Assembly (NCBI RefSeq): GCF_000164135.1
Contig: NZ_GG770553.1
Coordinates: 456,890 to 520,889, forward strand
Reading direction: 5' to 3'
Length of the DNA stretch: 64,000 nt
Source of the DNA: Mycobacterium parascrofulaceum ATCC BAA-614
Lineage (GTDB): Bacteria > Actinomycetota > Actinomycetes > Mycobacteriales > Mycobacteriaceae
Below the pieces are notes generated by a model. The model was not told the DNA's origin, ran no database searches, and was given only the letters and a program-made list of their open reading frames with translations. Shown one piece after another: positions 23,751 to 32,728 of this stretch. Position numbers and translations under genes: made by a program. Positions within the stretch are counted from its first letter, which is position 1. Every line of letters begins with the position of its first letter.

Positions 23751-25142
23751 ATGTTGAGCACCGACGTTCCGACCACCACCACCCGGCTGACCGGCTTCGG
23801 CCGCACCGCGCCGTCGGTGGCCCAGGTGCTCTCGACCCGCGATCCCGAGGTGATCGCCATGGCCGTCGCCCGGGTCGCCGAATCCGGCGGCCCGAACGGG
23901 CGCGGGGTGATCGCCCGCGGGCTGGGCCGGTCCTACGGCGACAACGCCCAAAATGGCGGCGGCCTGGTGATCGACATGACCGGCCTGAACCGCATCCACT
24001 CGATCAGCGCCGATACCCGGTTGGTCGACGTCGACGCCGGCGTCAGCCTGGACCAACTGATGAAGGCGGCGCTCCCGTTCGGGCTCTGGGTGCCGGTGCT
24101 GCCGGGCACCCGCCAGGTCACCGTCGGCGGCGCGATCGCCTGCGACATCCACGGCAAGAATCATCACAGCGCGGGCAGCTTCGGCAACCACGTGCGCTCG
24201 ATGGACCTACTCACGGCCGATGGCGCCGTCCGCACCCTCACCCCCGACGGTGACGACGCCGAGCTGTTCTGGGTCACCGTCGGCGGCAACGGCCTGACCG
24301 GGATCGTGCTGCGCGCCACCATCGAAATGACGCCGACGGAAACCGCGTACTTCATCGCCGACGGGGTGGCCACCAGGGACCTCGACGAGACGGTCGCCGT
24401 GCACCTCGACGGCAGCGAGGCCAACTACACCTACTCCAGCGCCTGGTTCGACCTGATCAGCCCGCCACCCAAGCTCGGCCGGGCCGCGGTCAGCCGCGGC
24501 AGCCTGGCGAAGCTCGACCAGCTGCCCGAGAAGCTGGCCAGAAATCCGCTGAAATTCGATGCGCCGCAACTGTTGACGGTGCCCAACGTGTTTCCCGTCA
24601 GCGCGATGAACAAGCTCTCCTTCATGGCCATCGGCGAGGTGTACTACCGGCTGGGCGGCACCTACACCGGCAAGATCATGAATCTGTCGCAGTTCTACCA
24701 CATGCTCGACCTGGTCAGCGGCTGGAATAACGCTTACGGCCCAATGGGTTTCGCGCAACATCAGTTCTTGGTGCCGCCGGACGCGATGGACGAATTCAAG
24801 GCCATCATCCGCTGGATCCAGACCCGCGGCCACTACTCGGCGCTGAACGTGTTCAAACTGTTCGGCCCGGGCAACCGCGCACCGCTGAGCTTCCCGATGG
24901 CCGGGTGGAACGTGGCGATGGACTTCCCCAACAAGCCGGGCATCAACGAGTTCCTCAACGAACTCGACAGGCGCGTCCTGGAATTCGGTGGCCGGGTCTA
25001 CACCGCAAAGGATTCGCGCGCGAGCGCCGAGACCTTCCACGCCATGTACCCACGCATCGACGAGTGGATCGCGGTGCGCCGCAAGGTGGATCCCGCAGGG
25101 GTGTTCGCCTCGGACATGGCCCGACGTTTGGAGCTGTTGTAA
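23751..25142 (+). CDS. dprE1: Decaprenylphosphoryl-beta-D-ribose 2'-oxidase DprE1
   Basis: The 463-residue FAD enzyme, with DprE2, epimerises decaprenyl-phospho-ribose to -arabinose, the only arabinose donor. The FAD domain has [24 protein letters not shown] and [28 protein letters not shown], and a substrate domain follows. The conserved catalytic lysine region ([11 protein letters not shown]) is present. The residue aligned with C387 of M. tuberculosis is A389 (codon 24915-24917, in GWNVAMDF), the covalent target of benzothiazinones, so intrinsic resistance to that class is expected. The ATG at 23751 begins [18 protein letters not shown] like other DprE1. An open frame starting at 23502 overlaps the GtrA gene and is not real. 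The stop is 11 bp before dprE2. Confidence 0.97.
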   Translation: MLSTDVPTTTTRLTGFGRTAPSVAQVLSTRDPEVIAMAVARVAESGGPNGRGVIARGLGRSYGDNAQNGGGLVIDMTGLNRIHSISADTRLVDVDAGVSLDQLMKAALPFGLWVPVLPGTRQVTVGGAIACDIHGKNHHSAGSFGNHVRSMDLLTADGAVRTLTPDGDDAELFWVTVGGNGLTGIVLRATIEMTPTETAYFIADGVATRDLDETVAVHLDGSEANYTYSSAWFDLISPPPKLGRAAVSRGSLAKLDQLPEKLARNPLKFDAPQLLTVPNVFPVSAMNKLSFMAIGEVYYRLGGTYTGKIMNLSQFYHMLDLVSGWNNAYGPMGFAQHQFLVPPDAMDEFKAIIRWIQTRGHYSALNVFKLFGPGNRAPLSFPMAGWNVAMDFPNKPGINEFLNELDRRVLEFGGRVYTAKDSRASAETFHAMYPRIDEWIAVRRKVDPAGVFASDMARRLELL

Positions 25143-25153
25143 ATGGTGCGCCA

Positions 25154-25918
25154 ATGGTTTTAGACGCCGTGGGGAATCCGCAGACCATCCTGTTGCTCGG
25201 CGGTACCTCAGAGATCGGGCTGGCCATCTGCGAGCGCTACCTGCAGAACGCGCACGCCCGCATCGTGCTGGCCGCCATGCCGACCGACCCGGGGCGCGAC
25301 GCCGCCGTCGCCCAGATGAAGGCCGCGGGCGCGCGGTCGGTGGAGCTGATCGACTTCGAGGCCACCGACCCCGACAGCCACCCGAAGATGATCGACGCGG
25401 CCTTCGCCCACGGCGACGTCGACGTGGCGATCGTCGCCTTCGGCATCCTCGGTGACGCCGAGGAGCTGTGGCAAGACCAACGAAAGGCCGTGCTGGCCGC
25501 CGAAATCAACTACACGGCAGCGGTTTCGGTGGGGGTTCTGCTCGGCGAGAAGATGCGCGCGCAGGGTTTCGGCCAGATCATCGCGATGAGCTCGGCCGCC
25601 GGCGAGCGGGTGCGGCGGTCCAACTTCGTCTACGGGTCCACCAAGGCGGGGCTGGACGGCTTCTATCTGGGCCTGGGCGAGGCGTTGCGCGAGTACGGGG
25701 TTCGCGTTCTGGTGATCCGCCCGGGCCAGGTGCGGACGCGGATGAGCGCGCACGTCAAGGAGGCGCCGCTGACCGTCGACAAGGAGTACGTCGCCAACCT
25801 CGCGGTGACCGCGGCCGCAAAGGGTAAGGAATTGGTTTGGGCGCCAGGGGCATTCCGCTACGTGATGATGGTGTTGCGACACATCCCGCGACCCGTCTTC
25901 CGCAAGCTGCCCATCTGA
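25154..25918 (+). CDS. dprE2: Decaprenylphosphoryl-2-keto-erythro-pentose reductase DprE2
   Basis: The 254-residue short-chain dehydrogenase reduces the DprE1 product with NADH to decaprenyl-phospho-arabinose. The NAD motif is [18 protein letters not shown] (about 14-31), D60-type acidic strand VELIDFEAT, and the catalytic S-Y-K is [23 protein letters not shown] (Y about 161, K about 165). A C-terminal hydrophobic stretch ([14 protein letters not shown]) probably associates with the membrane. Length equals the recalled M. tuberculosis enzyme. It begins 11 bp after dprE1 and ends 2 bp before aftA, clear operon spacing. Confidence 0.96.
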   Translation: MVLDAVGNPQTILLLGGTSEIGLAICERYLQNAHARIVLAAMPTDPGRDAAVAQMKAAGARSVELIDFEATDPDSHPKMIDAAFAHGDVDVAIVAFGILGDAEELWQDQRKAVLAAEINYTAAVSVGVLLGEKMRAQGFGQIIAMSSAAGERVRRSNFVYGSTKAGLDGFYLGLGEALREYGVRVLVIRPGQVRTRMSAHVKEAPLTVDKEYVANLAVTAAAKGKELVWAPGAFRYVMMVLRHIPRPVFRKLPI

Positions 25919-25920
25919 TC

Positions 25921-27852
25921 ATGCGTAACGCGCTGGCCACCCTCGGCCAGATGTTCGCCGCGGTGGCGGTGGCCGTCGTCGTCGCCGTGGTCTCGCTGAC
26001 CGCCATCTCCCGGGTGCAGTGGCCCGCCTTCCCGTCGTCGAACCAGCTGCACGCGCTGACCACCGTGGGGCAGGTCGGCTGCCTGGCCGGCCTGGTCGCC
26101 GCGGGCTGGGCGTGGCGGCGGTATCGGTGGCTCGCCCGGCTGGGCGGCCTGACGTTCGTGTCCGCGTTCACCGTCGTGACGCTGGGCATGCCGCTGGGCG
26201 CGACCAAGCTGTACCTGTTCGGCATCTCCGTCGACCAGCAGTTTCGCACCGAGTACCTGACCCGGCTGGCCGACAGCCCCGCCCTGCGCGACATGACCTA
26301 CCTCGGGCTGCCGCCGTTCTACCCGCCGGGCTGGTTCTGGATTGGCGGGCGGGCCGCGGCGCTGACCGGCACGCCGGCCTGGGAGGTCTACAAGCCGTGG
26401 GCCGTCACCTCCATCGCCGTCGCCGTCGCCGTCGCCCTGGTGCTGTGGTGGCGGATGGTCCGCTTCGAGTACGCGCTGATCGTCACCACCGCGACGGCGG
26501 CGGTGACGCTCGCCTACGGCTCGCCCGAGCCGTACGCCGCGATGATCACCGTGCTGCTGCCGCCGGTGCTGGTCCTGACGTGGTCCGGTCTGCGCGCCGC
26601 CGACCGCGAGCGTCACGCCAGCGTGGCGCCGGACGGCGACGGCCACGCTGACGTGACGCTCGACGGGAAAGGCGGCTGGGCCGCCATCGTCGGCGCCGGG
26701 CTGTTCCTCGGCTGGACGGCCACCTGGTACACGCTGCTGTTCGCCTTCGGCGCGTTCACCGTCGCGCTGATGGCCCTCTGGCTGGCCGCCCTGCGCTGGC
26801 GGCAGGGCGGCGCCAAGGCAGCGCTCGACCCGCTGCGCCGGCTGGCCGTCGTCGCCGTGATCGCCGCGGCCATCGCGAGCACCACGTGGCTGCCGTTCTT
26901 GTTGCGGGCGGCCCGCAGCCCGGTCAGCAACTCCGGCAGCGCCCAGCACTACCTGCCGGCCGACGGCGCCGTGCTGACCTTCCCGATGCTGCAGTTCACG
27001 CTGCTCGGGGCGGTCTGCCTGCTGGGCGCGCTGTGGCTGGTGGTGCGCGCGCGGTCGTCGGTGCGGGCGGGCGCCCTGGCCATCGGCGTGCTGGCCGTCT
27101 ATCTGTGGTCGCTGCTGTCGATGCTGACCACGCTGGCGCGCACCACCCTGCTGTCGTTCCGGCTGCAGCCCACCCTGACCGTGCTGCTGGTGGCCGCCGG
27201 GGCGTTCGGCTTCGTCGAGGCGGTGCGGACGCTGTCCGCGCGGGGCCGGGCCGTGTTCCCGGTCGCCGGGGCCGTCGGCCTGGCCGCCGCGATCGCGTTC
27301 AGCCAGGACATTCCCGACGTGCTGCGCCCGGACCTCACCATCGCCTACACCGACACCGACGGCGACGGGCAGCGCGGCGACCGGCGACCCCCGGGCTCGG
27401 AGAAGTTCTACCCGGACATCGACCGCGCCATCACGACCGTGACGGGCCGGCCCCGCGACGAGACCGTCGTGATGACGGCCGACTACAGCTTCCTGTCCTT
27501 CTATCCCTATTGGGGCTTCCAGGGGCTGACGTCGCACTACGCCAACCCGCTCGCGCAGTTCGACCTGCGGGCCGCCCAGATCGAGAAGTGGTCCAAACTC
27601 AAGTCCGCCGGCGAGCTCGTCCACGCGCTGGACACCTGTCCGTGGCCGCCGCCCACGGTGTTCCTGATGCGCCGCGGCGCCAACGGCAACTACACGCTGC
27701 GGCTCGCCGAGGACGTCTATCCCAACCAGCCCAACGTGCGCCGCTACACCGCCGATTTGCGGGCCGCCCTCTTCGACAGCCCGCAATTCGTCGTCCACAG
27801 CGCCGGCCCCTTCGTGCTGGCCGTCCGCAAGCCGGCGGCAGGGCGCCCATGA
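25921..27852 (+). CDS. aftA: Arabinofuranosyltransferase AftA
   Basis: The 643-residue GT-C enzyme primes galactan with the first arabinofuranose from decaprenyl-phospho-arabinose. It has about 11 membrane helices in the first 450 residues and a periplasmic C-terminal domain (about 460-643, [28 protein letters not shown]...). The GT-C acidic loop is near the first periplasmic segment ([21 protein letters not shown]). A palindromic DNA element at 26607-26662 encodes the loop [21 protein letters not shown]. It overlaps embC by 4 bp (ATGA). AftA is essential in M. tuberculosis, which I know from the family, not from this DNA. Confidence 0.96.
   Translation: MRNALATLGQMFAAVAVAVVVAVVSLTAISRVQWPAFPSSNQLHALTTVGQVGCLAGLVAAGWAWRRYRWLARLGGLTFVSAFTVVTLGMPLGATKLYLFGISVDQQFRTEYLTRLADSPALRDMTYLGLPPFYPPGWFWIGGRAAALTGTPAWEVYKPWAVTSIAVAVAVALVLWWRMVRFEYALIVTTATAAVTLAYGSPEPYAAMITVLLPPVLVLTWSGLRAADRERHASVAPDGDGHADVTLDGKGGWAAIVGAGLFLGWTATWYTLLFAFGAFTVALMALWLAALRWRQGGAKAALDPLRRLAVVAVIAAAIASTTWLPFLLRAARSPVSNSGSAQHYLPADGAVLTFPMLQFTLLGAVCLLGALWLVVRARSSVRAGALAIGVLAVYLWSLLSMLTTLARTTLLSFRLQPTLTVLLVAAGAFGFVEAVRTLSARGRAVFPVAGAVGLAAAIAFSQDIPDVLRPDLTIAYTDTDGDGQRGDRRPPGSEKFYPDIDRAITTVTGRPRDETVVMTADYSFLSFYPYWGFQGLTSHYANPLAQFDLRAAQIEKWSKLKSAGELVHALDTCPWPPPTVFLMRRGANGNYTLRLAEDVYPNQPNVRRYTADLRAALFDSPQFVVHSAGPFVLAVRKPAAGRP
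26607..26662. repeat. Palindromic element within aftA
   Basis: A perfect 11-bp inverted repeat (CGAGCGTCACG at 26607-26617, CGTGACGCTCG at 26652-26662) with a second inner inverted repeat encodes a hydrophilic loop between membrane helices. Its arms resemble the CGAGCGTGACG arm of the hairpin at 8764-8827, so both may be copies of a dispersed mycobacterial palindrome. Confidence 0.45.
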
Positions 27853-30800
27853 GCACCGACACCTCGCCGCGACGCGCCGAAGAACTAGCATCAACCACCG
27901 TGACCGACACGGGAGCGAACCACCGGATCACTCGGTGGGTAGCTACCATCGCGGGGCTGCTCGGGGCGCTGCTGGCCATCGCCACCCCCCTGCTGCCGGT
28001 CAACCAGACCACCGCCCAGCTGAACTGGCCGCAGAACGGCGCGTTCGAAAGCGTCGACGCCCCCCTGATCGGGTACGTGGCAACCGACCTGAACGTCACC
28101 GTGCCGTGCCAGGCCGCCGCCGGGCTGACCGGCCCGCAGAACACCGGCAAGACGGTGCTGCTCTCGACCGTGCCCAAGCAGGCCCCCAAAGCCGTCGACC
28201 GCGGGCTACTCATCCAGCGCGCCAACGACTACCTGGTGCTCGTGGTGCGCAACGTCGCGGTGGTGACCGCCCCCCTGAACCAGGTGCTCGGCCCCGCCTG
28301 CCAGCGGCTGACCTTCACGGCACACGCCGACCGCGTCACCGCCGAGTTCGTCGGGCTGACCCAGGGGCCCAACGCCGAGCACCCGGGCGCGCCGCTGCGG
28401 GGCGAGAAGAGCGGCTACGACTTCCGCCCCCAGATCGTCGGCGTGTTCACCGACCTCACCGGGCCGGCGCCGCCGGGCCTGAGCTTCTCGGCGACCATCG
28501 ACACCCGCTACAGCAGCAGCCCCACCCAGCTGAAGATGGCGGCGATGATCCTCGGGGTGGTGCTCACCGCCGCCGCCCTGATCGCGCTGCACCTGCTCGA
28601 CACCGCCGACGGCACCCGGCACCGGCGCTTCCTGCCGTCGCGCTGGTGGTCGCTCAGCGGGCTGGACGCCCTGGTCGTCGCCGTGCTGGTGTGGTGGCAG
28701 TTCGTCGGGGCGAACACGTCCGACGACGGCTACATCCTGACCATGGCCCGGGTCTCCGAGCACGCCGGCTACATGGCCAACTACTACCGCTGGTTCGGCA
28801 CGCCGGAGGCGCCGTTCGGCTGGTACTACGACCTGCTGGCGCTGTGGGCGCACGTCAGCACGGCCAGCATCTGGATGCGGTTGCCCACCCTGGTCATGGC
28901 GCTCACCTGCTGGTGGGTGATCAGCCGCGAGGTGATGCCGCGCCTGGGGCACGCCGTCAAACAGAACCGCGGCGCGGCGTGGACGGCCGCCGGAATGTTC
29001 CTGGCCGTGTGGCTGCCGCTCAACAACGGGCTGCGGCCCGAGCCGATCATCGCGCTCGGCATCCTGCTGACCTGGTGCTCGGTGGAACGCGCGGTGGCGA
29101 CCAGCCGGCTGCTGCCGGTGGCGGCCGCCTGCATCATCGGCGCGCTGACCCTGTTCTCCGGGCCGACGGGCATCGCCTCGATCGGCGCCCTGCTGGTCGC
29201 GATCGGGCCGCTGCGGACCATCCTGAACCGCCGATCCAAGCTGTTCGGCGCGCTGCCGTTGGTGGCGCCTCTGTTCGCCGCGATCACCGTCACCGCCATC
29301 CTCATCTTCCGCGACCAGACCCTGGCCGGCGAGGTCCAGGCCACTGCTCTCAAGCGCGCCGTCGGGCCCAGCCTGAGCTGGTTCGACGAACACATCCGCT
29401 ACGAGCGGCTGTTCATGGCCAGCCCCGACGGGTCGGTCGCCCGCCGCTTCGCCGTGCTGGCGCTGGTGCTCGCGCTCGCGATCAGCGTCGCAATGTCGTT
29501 GCGCAAAGGCAGGATTCCGGGCACGGCCGCCGGACCGAGCCGCCGCATCGTCGGGATCACCATCATCTCGTTTATCGCGATGATGTTCACTCCGACCAAA
29601 TGGACCCACCATTTCGGGGTGTTCGCCGGGCTGGCCGGGTCGCTGGGCGCACTGGCCGCGGTCGCCGTGACCTCGGCGGCGATGCGTTCCCGGCGCAACC
29701 GCACCATGTTCGCCGCGGTGGTGCTGTTCCTGGTCGCCCTGTCCTTCGCCAGCGTCAACGGCTGGTGGTATGTGTCCAATTTCGGTGTGCCCTGGTCGAA
29801 TTCGTTCCCTGCGTGGCATTACGCGTTTGCCACCGCGCTGCTCGGGCTGACCGTCCTGGTGCTGCTGCTGGCGGCATGGTTCCACTTCGTGTCGCCCGAC
29901 AACGGCCCGCCCAGGACCCGCTACGGGGCACGCGTGGCACGAATCGTCCAGTCCCCGTTGGCCATTGCGACGTGGGTGCTGGTGGTATTCGAGGTCGCGT
30001 CGCTGACCCTGGCGGTCACCGACCAGTACCCCGCTTGGACGGTGGGTCGCTCCAACCTCGAGGCTGCTTTTGTTTTCAAGACCGGCCACACCTGCGGACT
30101 GGCCCAGGACGTGCTGGTAGAACAGGACCCCAACGCCGGGATGCTCGCGCCGGTGAGCGCCACGGTGGGTGACGCCCTGGGCGCGGGGCTGTCGGAAGCC
30201 TTCACTCCCAACGGGATTCCCGCCGACGTCCGCGCGGATCCGGTGATGGAACGACCGGGTGACCGCAGCTTCATCAACGACGACAAGCTGGTCACCGGCG
30301 CCGAGGCGGGCACCGAGGGCGGCACCACCCCGGCGCCGGGAATCAACGGTTCGGTCGCCAAGCTGCCCTACAACTTGGACCCGGCGCGCACGCCCGTCCT
30401 GGGCAGCTGGCGCCCGGGCATCCAGGTGCCCGCGCATCTGCGATCGGGCTGGTATCGGCTGCCCGCCCGCGACAAGGCGGGACCGCTGCTGGTGGTCAGC
30501 GCGGCCGGCCGCTTCGACCCCCGCGAGATCCAGGTCCAGTGGGCCACCGACGGCGAAGCGGCGGGCGGACACCCCGGCGGGTCCTTCCAGTTCTCCGACG
30601 TGGGCGCCTCCCCGGCGTGGCGCAACCTGCGGCTGCCGCTGTCGGCCATCCCCGGCAGCGCCACCCAGATCCGGTTGGTCGCCGACGACGAAGACCTGGC
30701 GCCACAGCACTGGATCGCACTCACACCGCCCCGGATCCCGCGGTTGCGCACGCTGCAGGACGTCGTCGGCTCCAAAGACCCGGTGTTCCTGGATTGGCTG

Positions 30801-31127
30801 GTCGGCCTGGCCTTCCCGTGCCAGCGGCCGTTCGGCCATCAGAACGGCGTCGACGAGACGCCGAAGTGGCGCATCCTGCCGGACCGTTTCGGCGCCGAAG
30901 CCAACTCCCCGGTGATGGACAACAACGGCGGTGGCCCGTTGGGCGTCACCGAGCTGCTGCTCAAGGCGACCACCATGGCCACCTACCTGAAGGACGACTG
31001 GTCGCGCGACTGGGGCTCGTTGCAACGGCTGACGCCGTACTACCCCGACGCCCAGCCCGCGCGGTTGGAGCTCGGGACGGCCACCCGCAGCGGCCTGTGG
31101 AGCCCCGCCCCGCTGCGCAAGAGCTGA
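27849..31127 (+). CDS. embC: Arabinosyltransferase EmbC
   Basis: The 1092-residue GT-C enzyme extends the arabinan of lipoarabinomannan and is a target of ethambutol. It has an N-terminal membrane helix ([22 protein letters not shown]) and a first periplasmic carbohydrate-binding-like domain (about 65-255). The catalytic acidic pair is D292-D293 in [15 protein letters not shown], with multiple helices through about residue 700 and a C-terminal carbohydrate-binding domain (about 730-1070). The sequence ends near WSPAPLRKS as in the recalled orthologue. Relative to M. tuberculosis it has a short insertion in [15 protein letters not shown]. The stop at 31127 is followed by an unrelated regulator cassette instead of embA. 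Confidence 0.97.
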   Translation: MSTDTSPRRAEELASTTVTDTGANHRITRWVATIAGLLGALLAIATPLLPVNQTTAQLNWPQNGAFESVDAPLIGYVATDLNVTVPCQAAAGLTGPQNTGKTVLLSTVPKQAPKAVDRGLLIQRANDYLVLVVRNVAVVTAPLNQVLGPACQRLTFTAHADRVTAEFVGLTQGPNAEHPGAPLRGEKSGYDFRPQIVGVFTDLTGPAPPGLSFSATIDTRYSSSPTQLKMAAMILGVVLTAAALIALHLLDTADGTRHRRFLPSRWWSLSGLDALVVAVLVWWQFVGANTSDDGYILTMARVSEHAGYMANYYRWFGTPEAPFGWYYDLLALWAHVSTASIWMRLPTLVMALTCWWVISREVMPRLGHAVKQNRGAAWTAAGMFLAVWLPLNNGLRPEPIIALGILLTWCSVERAVATSRLLPVAAACIIGALTLFSGPTGIASIGALLVAIGPLRTILNRRSKLFGALPLVAPLFAAITVTAILIFRDQTLAGEVQATALKRAVGPSLSWFDEHIRYERLFMASPDGSVARRFAVLALVLALAISVAMSLRKGRIPGTAAGPSRRIVGITIISFIAMMFTPTKWTHHFGVFAGLAGSLGALAAVAVTSAAMRSRRNRTMFAAVVLFLVALSFASVNGWWYVSNFGVPWSNSFPAWHYAFATALLGLTVLVLLLAAWFHFVSPDNGPPRTRYGARVARIVQSPLAIATWVLVVFEVASLTLAVTDQYPAWTVGRSNLEAAFVFKTGHTCGLAQDVLVEQDPNAGMLAPVSATVGDALGAGLSEAFTPNGIPADVRADPVMERPGDRSFINDDKLVTGAEAGTEGGTTPAPGINGSVAKLPYNLDPARTPVLGSWRPGIQVPAHLRSGWYRLPARDKAGPLLVVSAAGRFDPREIQVQWATDGEAAGGHPGGSFQFSDVGASPAWRNLRLPLSAIPGSATQIRLVADDEDLAPQHWIALTPPRIPRLRTLQDVVGSKDPVFLDWLVGLAFPCQRPFGHQNGVDETPKWRILPDRFGAEANSPVMDNNGGGPLGVTELLLKATTMATYLKDDWSRDWGSLQRLTPYYPDAQPARLELGTATRSGLWSPAPLRKS

Positions 31128-31164
31128 GCACCGCTTGGATCGCCGGCGCTCTTGCCGGGTATCC

Positions 31165-31180
31165 GTAAGCCTATGCTTAC
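31165..31180. promoter_or_regulatory. Operator-like palindrome and leaderless promoter of the ArsR-type gene
   Basis: GTAAGC-CTAT-GCTTAC is a perfect 6-4-6 palindrome. It overlaps a TATGCT -10 element (31172-31177) whose expected start of transcription falls at or near the GTG start at 31186. This is the usual layout of an ArsR-type autoregulatory operator with a leaderless message. Confidence 0.6.
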
Positions 31181-31185
31181 CGTTC

Positions 31186-31506
31186 GTGGCCACTTACCAA
31201 AGCGGCGACGTCTGGGGGGCCCTGGCCGACGGGACGCGGCGGGCCATCGTGGAACGTCTCGCGCACGGCCCTTCGGCGGTCGGCGAATTGGCCCGCGACC
31301 TGCCCGTCAGCAGGCCGGCGGTGTCACAACACCTCAAAGTGCTCAAATCCGCCGGGCTGGTGCGCGATCGCGCCGCGGGGACCCGCCGCGTCTACCAACT
31401 CGACCCGACGGGCCTGCAGGCGTTGCGCGCCGACCTGGACCGGTTCTGGGCGCAGGCGCTGACCGGCTACGCCCAGAAGATCGACGAAGCGAAGGGAGAA
31501 AGCTGA
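31186..31506 (+). CDS. ArsR-family winged-helix repressor
   Basis: The 106-residue regulator has a winged helix over almost all its length: WGALADGTRRAIVERLAHGPSAVGELARDLPVSRPAVSQHLKVLKSAGLVRDRAAGTRRVYQLDPTGLQAL. The recognition helix is SRPAVSQHLKVL. The metal-binding cysteine box (CxC) of metal-sensing ArsR proteins is absent, so it belongs to the type paired with SRPBCC/AHSA1 proteins, whose effectors are unknown. The GTG at 31186 is preceded by the palindrome and -10 element. It overlaps the next gene by one base (TGATG). Lying between embC and embA, it probably controls its own three-gene cassette. Whether it also affects embA is open. Confidence 0.88.
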   Translation: MATYQSGDVWGALADGTRRAIVERLAHGPSAVGELARDLPVSRPAVSQHLKVLKSAGLVRDRAAGTRRVYQLDPTGLQALRADLDRFWAQALTGYAQKIDEAKGES

Positions 31507-31991
31507 TGACACAACGGGTTCCGAACGTGGTGCACCACGTCGTCGTCAACGCCCCGATCGAGCGGGCGTTCGCCGTCTTCACCGAGCGGTTCGGCGACTT
31601 CAAGCCCCGGGAGCACAACCTGCTGGCCGTCCCGATCGCCGAGACGGTGTTCGAGCCGCGAGCGGGCGGGCACATCTACGACCGCGGCGTCGACGGCAGC
31701 GTGTGCCGCTGGGCGCGGATCCTGGTCTACGAGCCGCCCCGGCGCCTGGTGTTCACCTGGGACATCGGGCCCACGTGGCAAGTGGAATCGGACCCGTCGA
31801 AAACCAGCGAGGTCGAAGTGAGCTTCACCCCCGAGTCCGGCGACCGCACGCGGGTCGACCTCGAACACCGCCATCTGGATCGCCACGGCCCCGGATGGGA
31901 ATCGGTCGCCCGAGGCGTCGACGGCGAGGCGGGCTGGCCGCTGTATCTGGATCGCTACGCCGCACTGCTGCCCGCCGGGAACCGGCGATGA
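31506..31991 (+). CDS. SRPBCC (AHSA1-like) domain protein
   Basis: The 161-residue START/Bet-v1-fold protein has VVHHVVVNAPIERAFAVFTERFGDFKPREHNLLA at its N-terminus, then GGHIYDRGVDGSVCRWARILVYEPPRRLVFTWDI, and ends with VDGEAGWPLYLDRYAALLP. AHSA1-like proteins bind hydrophobic ligands in a cavity. Genes of this type often lie next to ArsR regulators and may supply or remove the effector. The ATG at 31506 shares a base with the arsR stop. The next gene overlaps by 4 bp, so translation is coupled through the cassette. Confidence 0.85.
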   Translation: MTQRVPNVVHHVVVNAPIERAFAVFTERFGDFKPREHNLLAVPIAETVFEPRAGGHIYDRGVDGSVCRWARILVYEPPRRLVFTWDIGPTWQVESDPSKTSEVEVSFTPESGDRTRVDLEHRHLDRHGPGWESVARGVDGEAGWPLYLDRYAALLPAGNRR

Positions 31992-32611
31992 CGGCCACCC
32001 TGATGAGCATGGCCCGCGACGAGCGGGCCGAACTGGCAGAGTTCCTGGCCACACTGACACCGCAACAGTGGGACGAGCCCAGCCTGTGCTCGGGCTGGAC
32101 CGTCAAAGACGTTGTCGCGCATATGGTCAGCTACGAAGAGCTCGGCACGCTCGGGCTGCTGAGGCGCTTCGCCAAGGGCTGGATCGTCCGGGCCAACCAG
32201 GTGGGCGTCGACGAGTTCGCGGGGCTGAGCGGCCAGCAGCTGCTCGACTTCCTGCGTGCCCATCTCCAACCGCGCGGGCTGACGGCGGGGTTCGGCGGGA
32301 TGATCGCGCTCGTCGACGGCACCATCCATCACCAGGACATCCGCCGCGCGCTGGGCCGGCCCCGCCGCGTGCCGGCGGATCGGCTCGTGCGGGTCCTGGG
32401 CCTGCTGCCCGGCAACCCCAGGATCGGCGCCGGCCGCCGGATCAGGGGGCTGCGTCTGCGCGCCACCGACGTCGACTGGGAACACGGACGCGGGCCGGGG
32501 GTCACCGGCCCCGGCGAGGCGCTGCTGATGGCGATGGCCGGCCGCCCCGCCGCGCTCGCCGACCTCGACGGCCCGGGCCTGGACACGCTGGCCGCCCGGC
32601 TCACCCGCTGA
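31988..32611 (+). CDS. Maleylpyruvate-isomerase-fold (DinB-like) protein, TIGR03083 type
   Basis: The 207-residue protein has an N-terminal mycothiol-dependent isomerase-like bundle: MARDERAELAEFLATLTPQQWDEPSLCSGWTVKDVVAHMVSYEEL (first metal histidine), then GGMIALVDGTIHHQDIRRALGRPRRVP (histidine pair). A C-terminal domain with RLRATDVDWEHGRGPGVTGPGEALLMAMAGRPAAL is also typical of the family. A metal-dependent thiol transfer or isomerisation is likely, with unknown substrate. The ATG at 31988 overlaps the SRPBCC stop (ATGA). It closes the cassette that separates embC from embA. The tail of the region carries the 28-bp direct repeats. Confidence 0.85.
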   Translation: MTATLMSMARDERAELAEFLATLTPQQWDEPSLCSGWTVKDVVAHMVSYEELGTLGLLRRFAKGWIVRANQVGVDEFAGLSGQQLLDFLRAHLQPRGLTAGFGGMIALVDGTIHHQDIRRALGRPRRVPADRLVRVLGLLPGNPRIGAGRRIRGLRLRATDVDWEHGRGPGVTGPGEALLMAMAGRPAALADLDGPGLDTLAARLTR

Positions 32612-32616
32612 CCGTT

Positions 32617-32703
32617 GCCCGGCCCCGCGTCCTCATCGGACTAAACCGATTGTCCGACCAGTCCGCGGGCCCGCCGCCCGGCCCCGCGTCCTCATCGGAC
32701 TAA
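32617..32703 (+). repeat. Two identical 28-bp direct repeats upstream of embA
   Basis: Positions 32617-32644 and 32676-32703 are identical (beginning GCCCGGCCCCGCG and ending CATCGGACTAA), with starts 59 bp apart. The second copy ends 25 bp before the embA start. The spacing of about five and a half helical turns and the location suggest either a regulator-binding pair or a small duplication from insertion of the cassette. Confidence 0.7.
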
Positions 32704-32728
32704 GGAGCTTCGCTTACGATCGACCCTC

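Noticed and set aside
26886..27848. Upstream extension of the embC frame into aftA
   Set aside because: aftA is coded in another frame here with full domain match; embC starts at 27849.
28206..31193. Long minus-strand open frame (995 codons) opposite embC
   Set aside because: Its composition (arginine/glycine/histidine-rich) is the usual antisense shadow of a high-GC gene; embC is clear on the plus strand.
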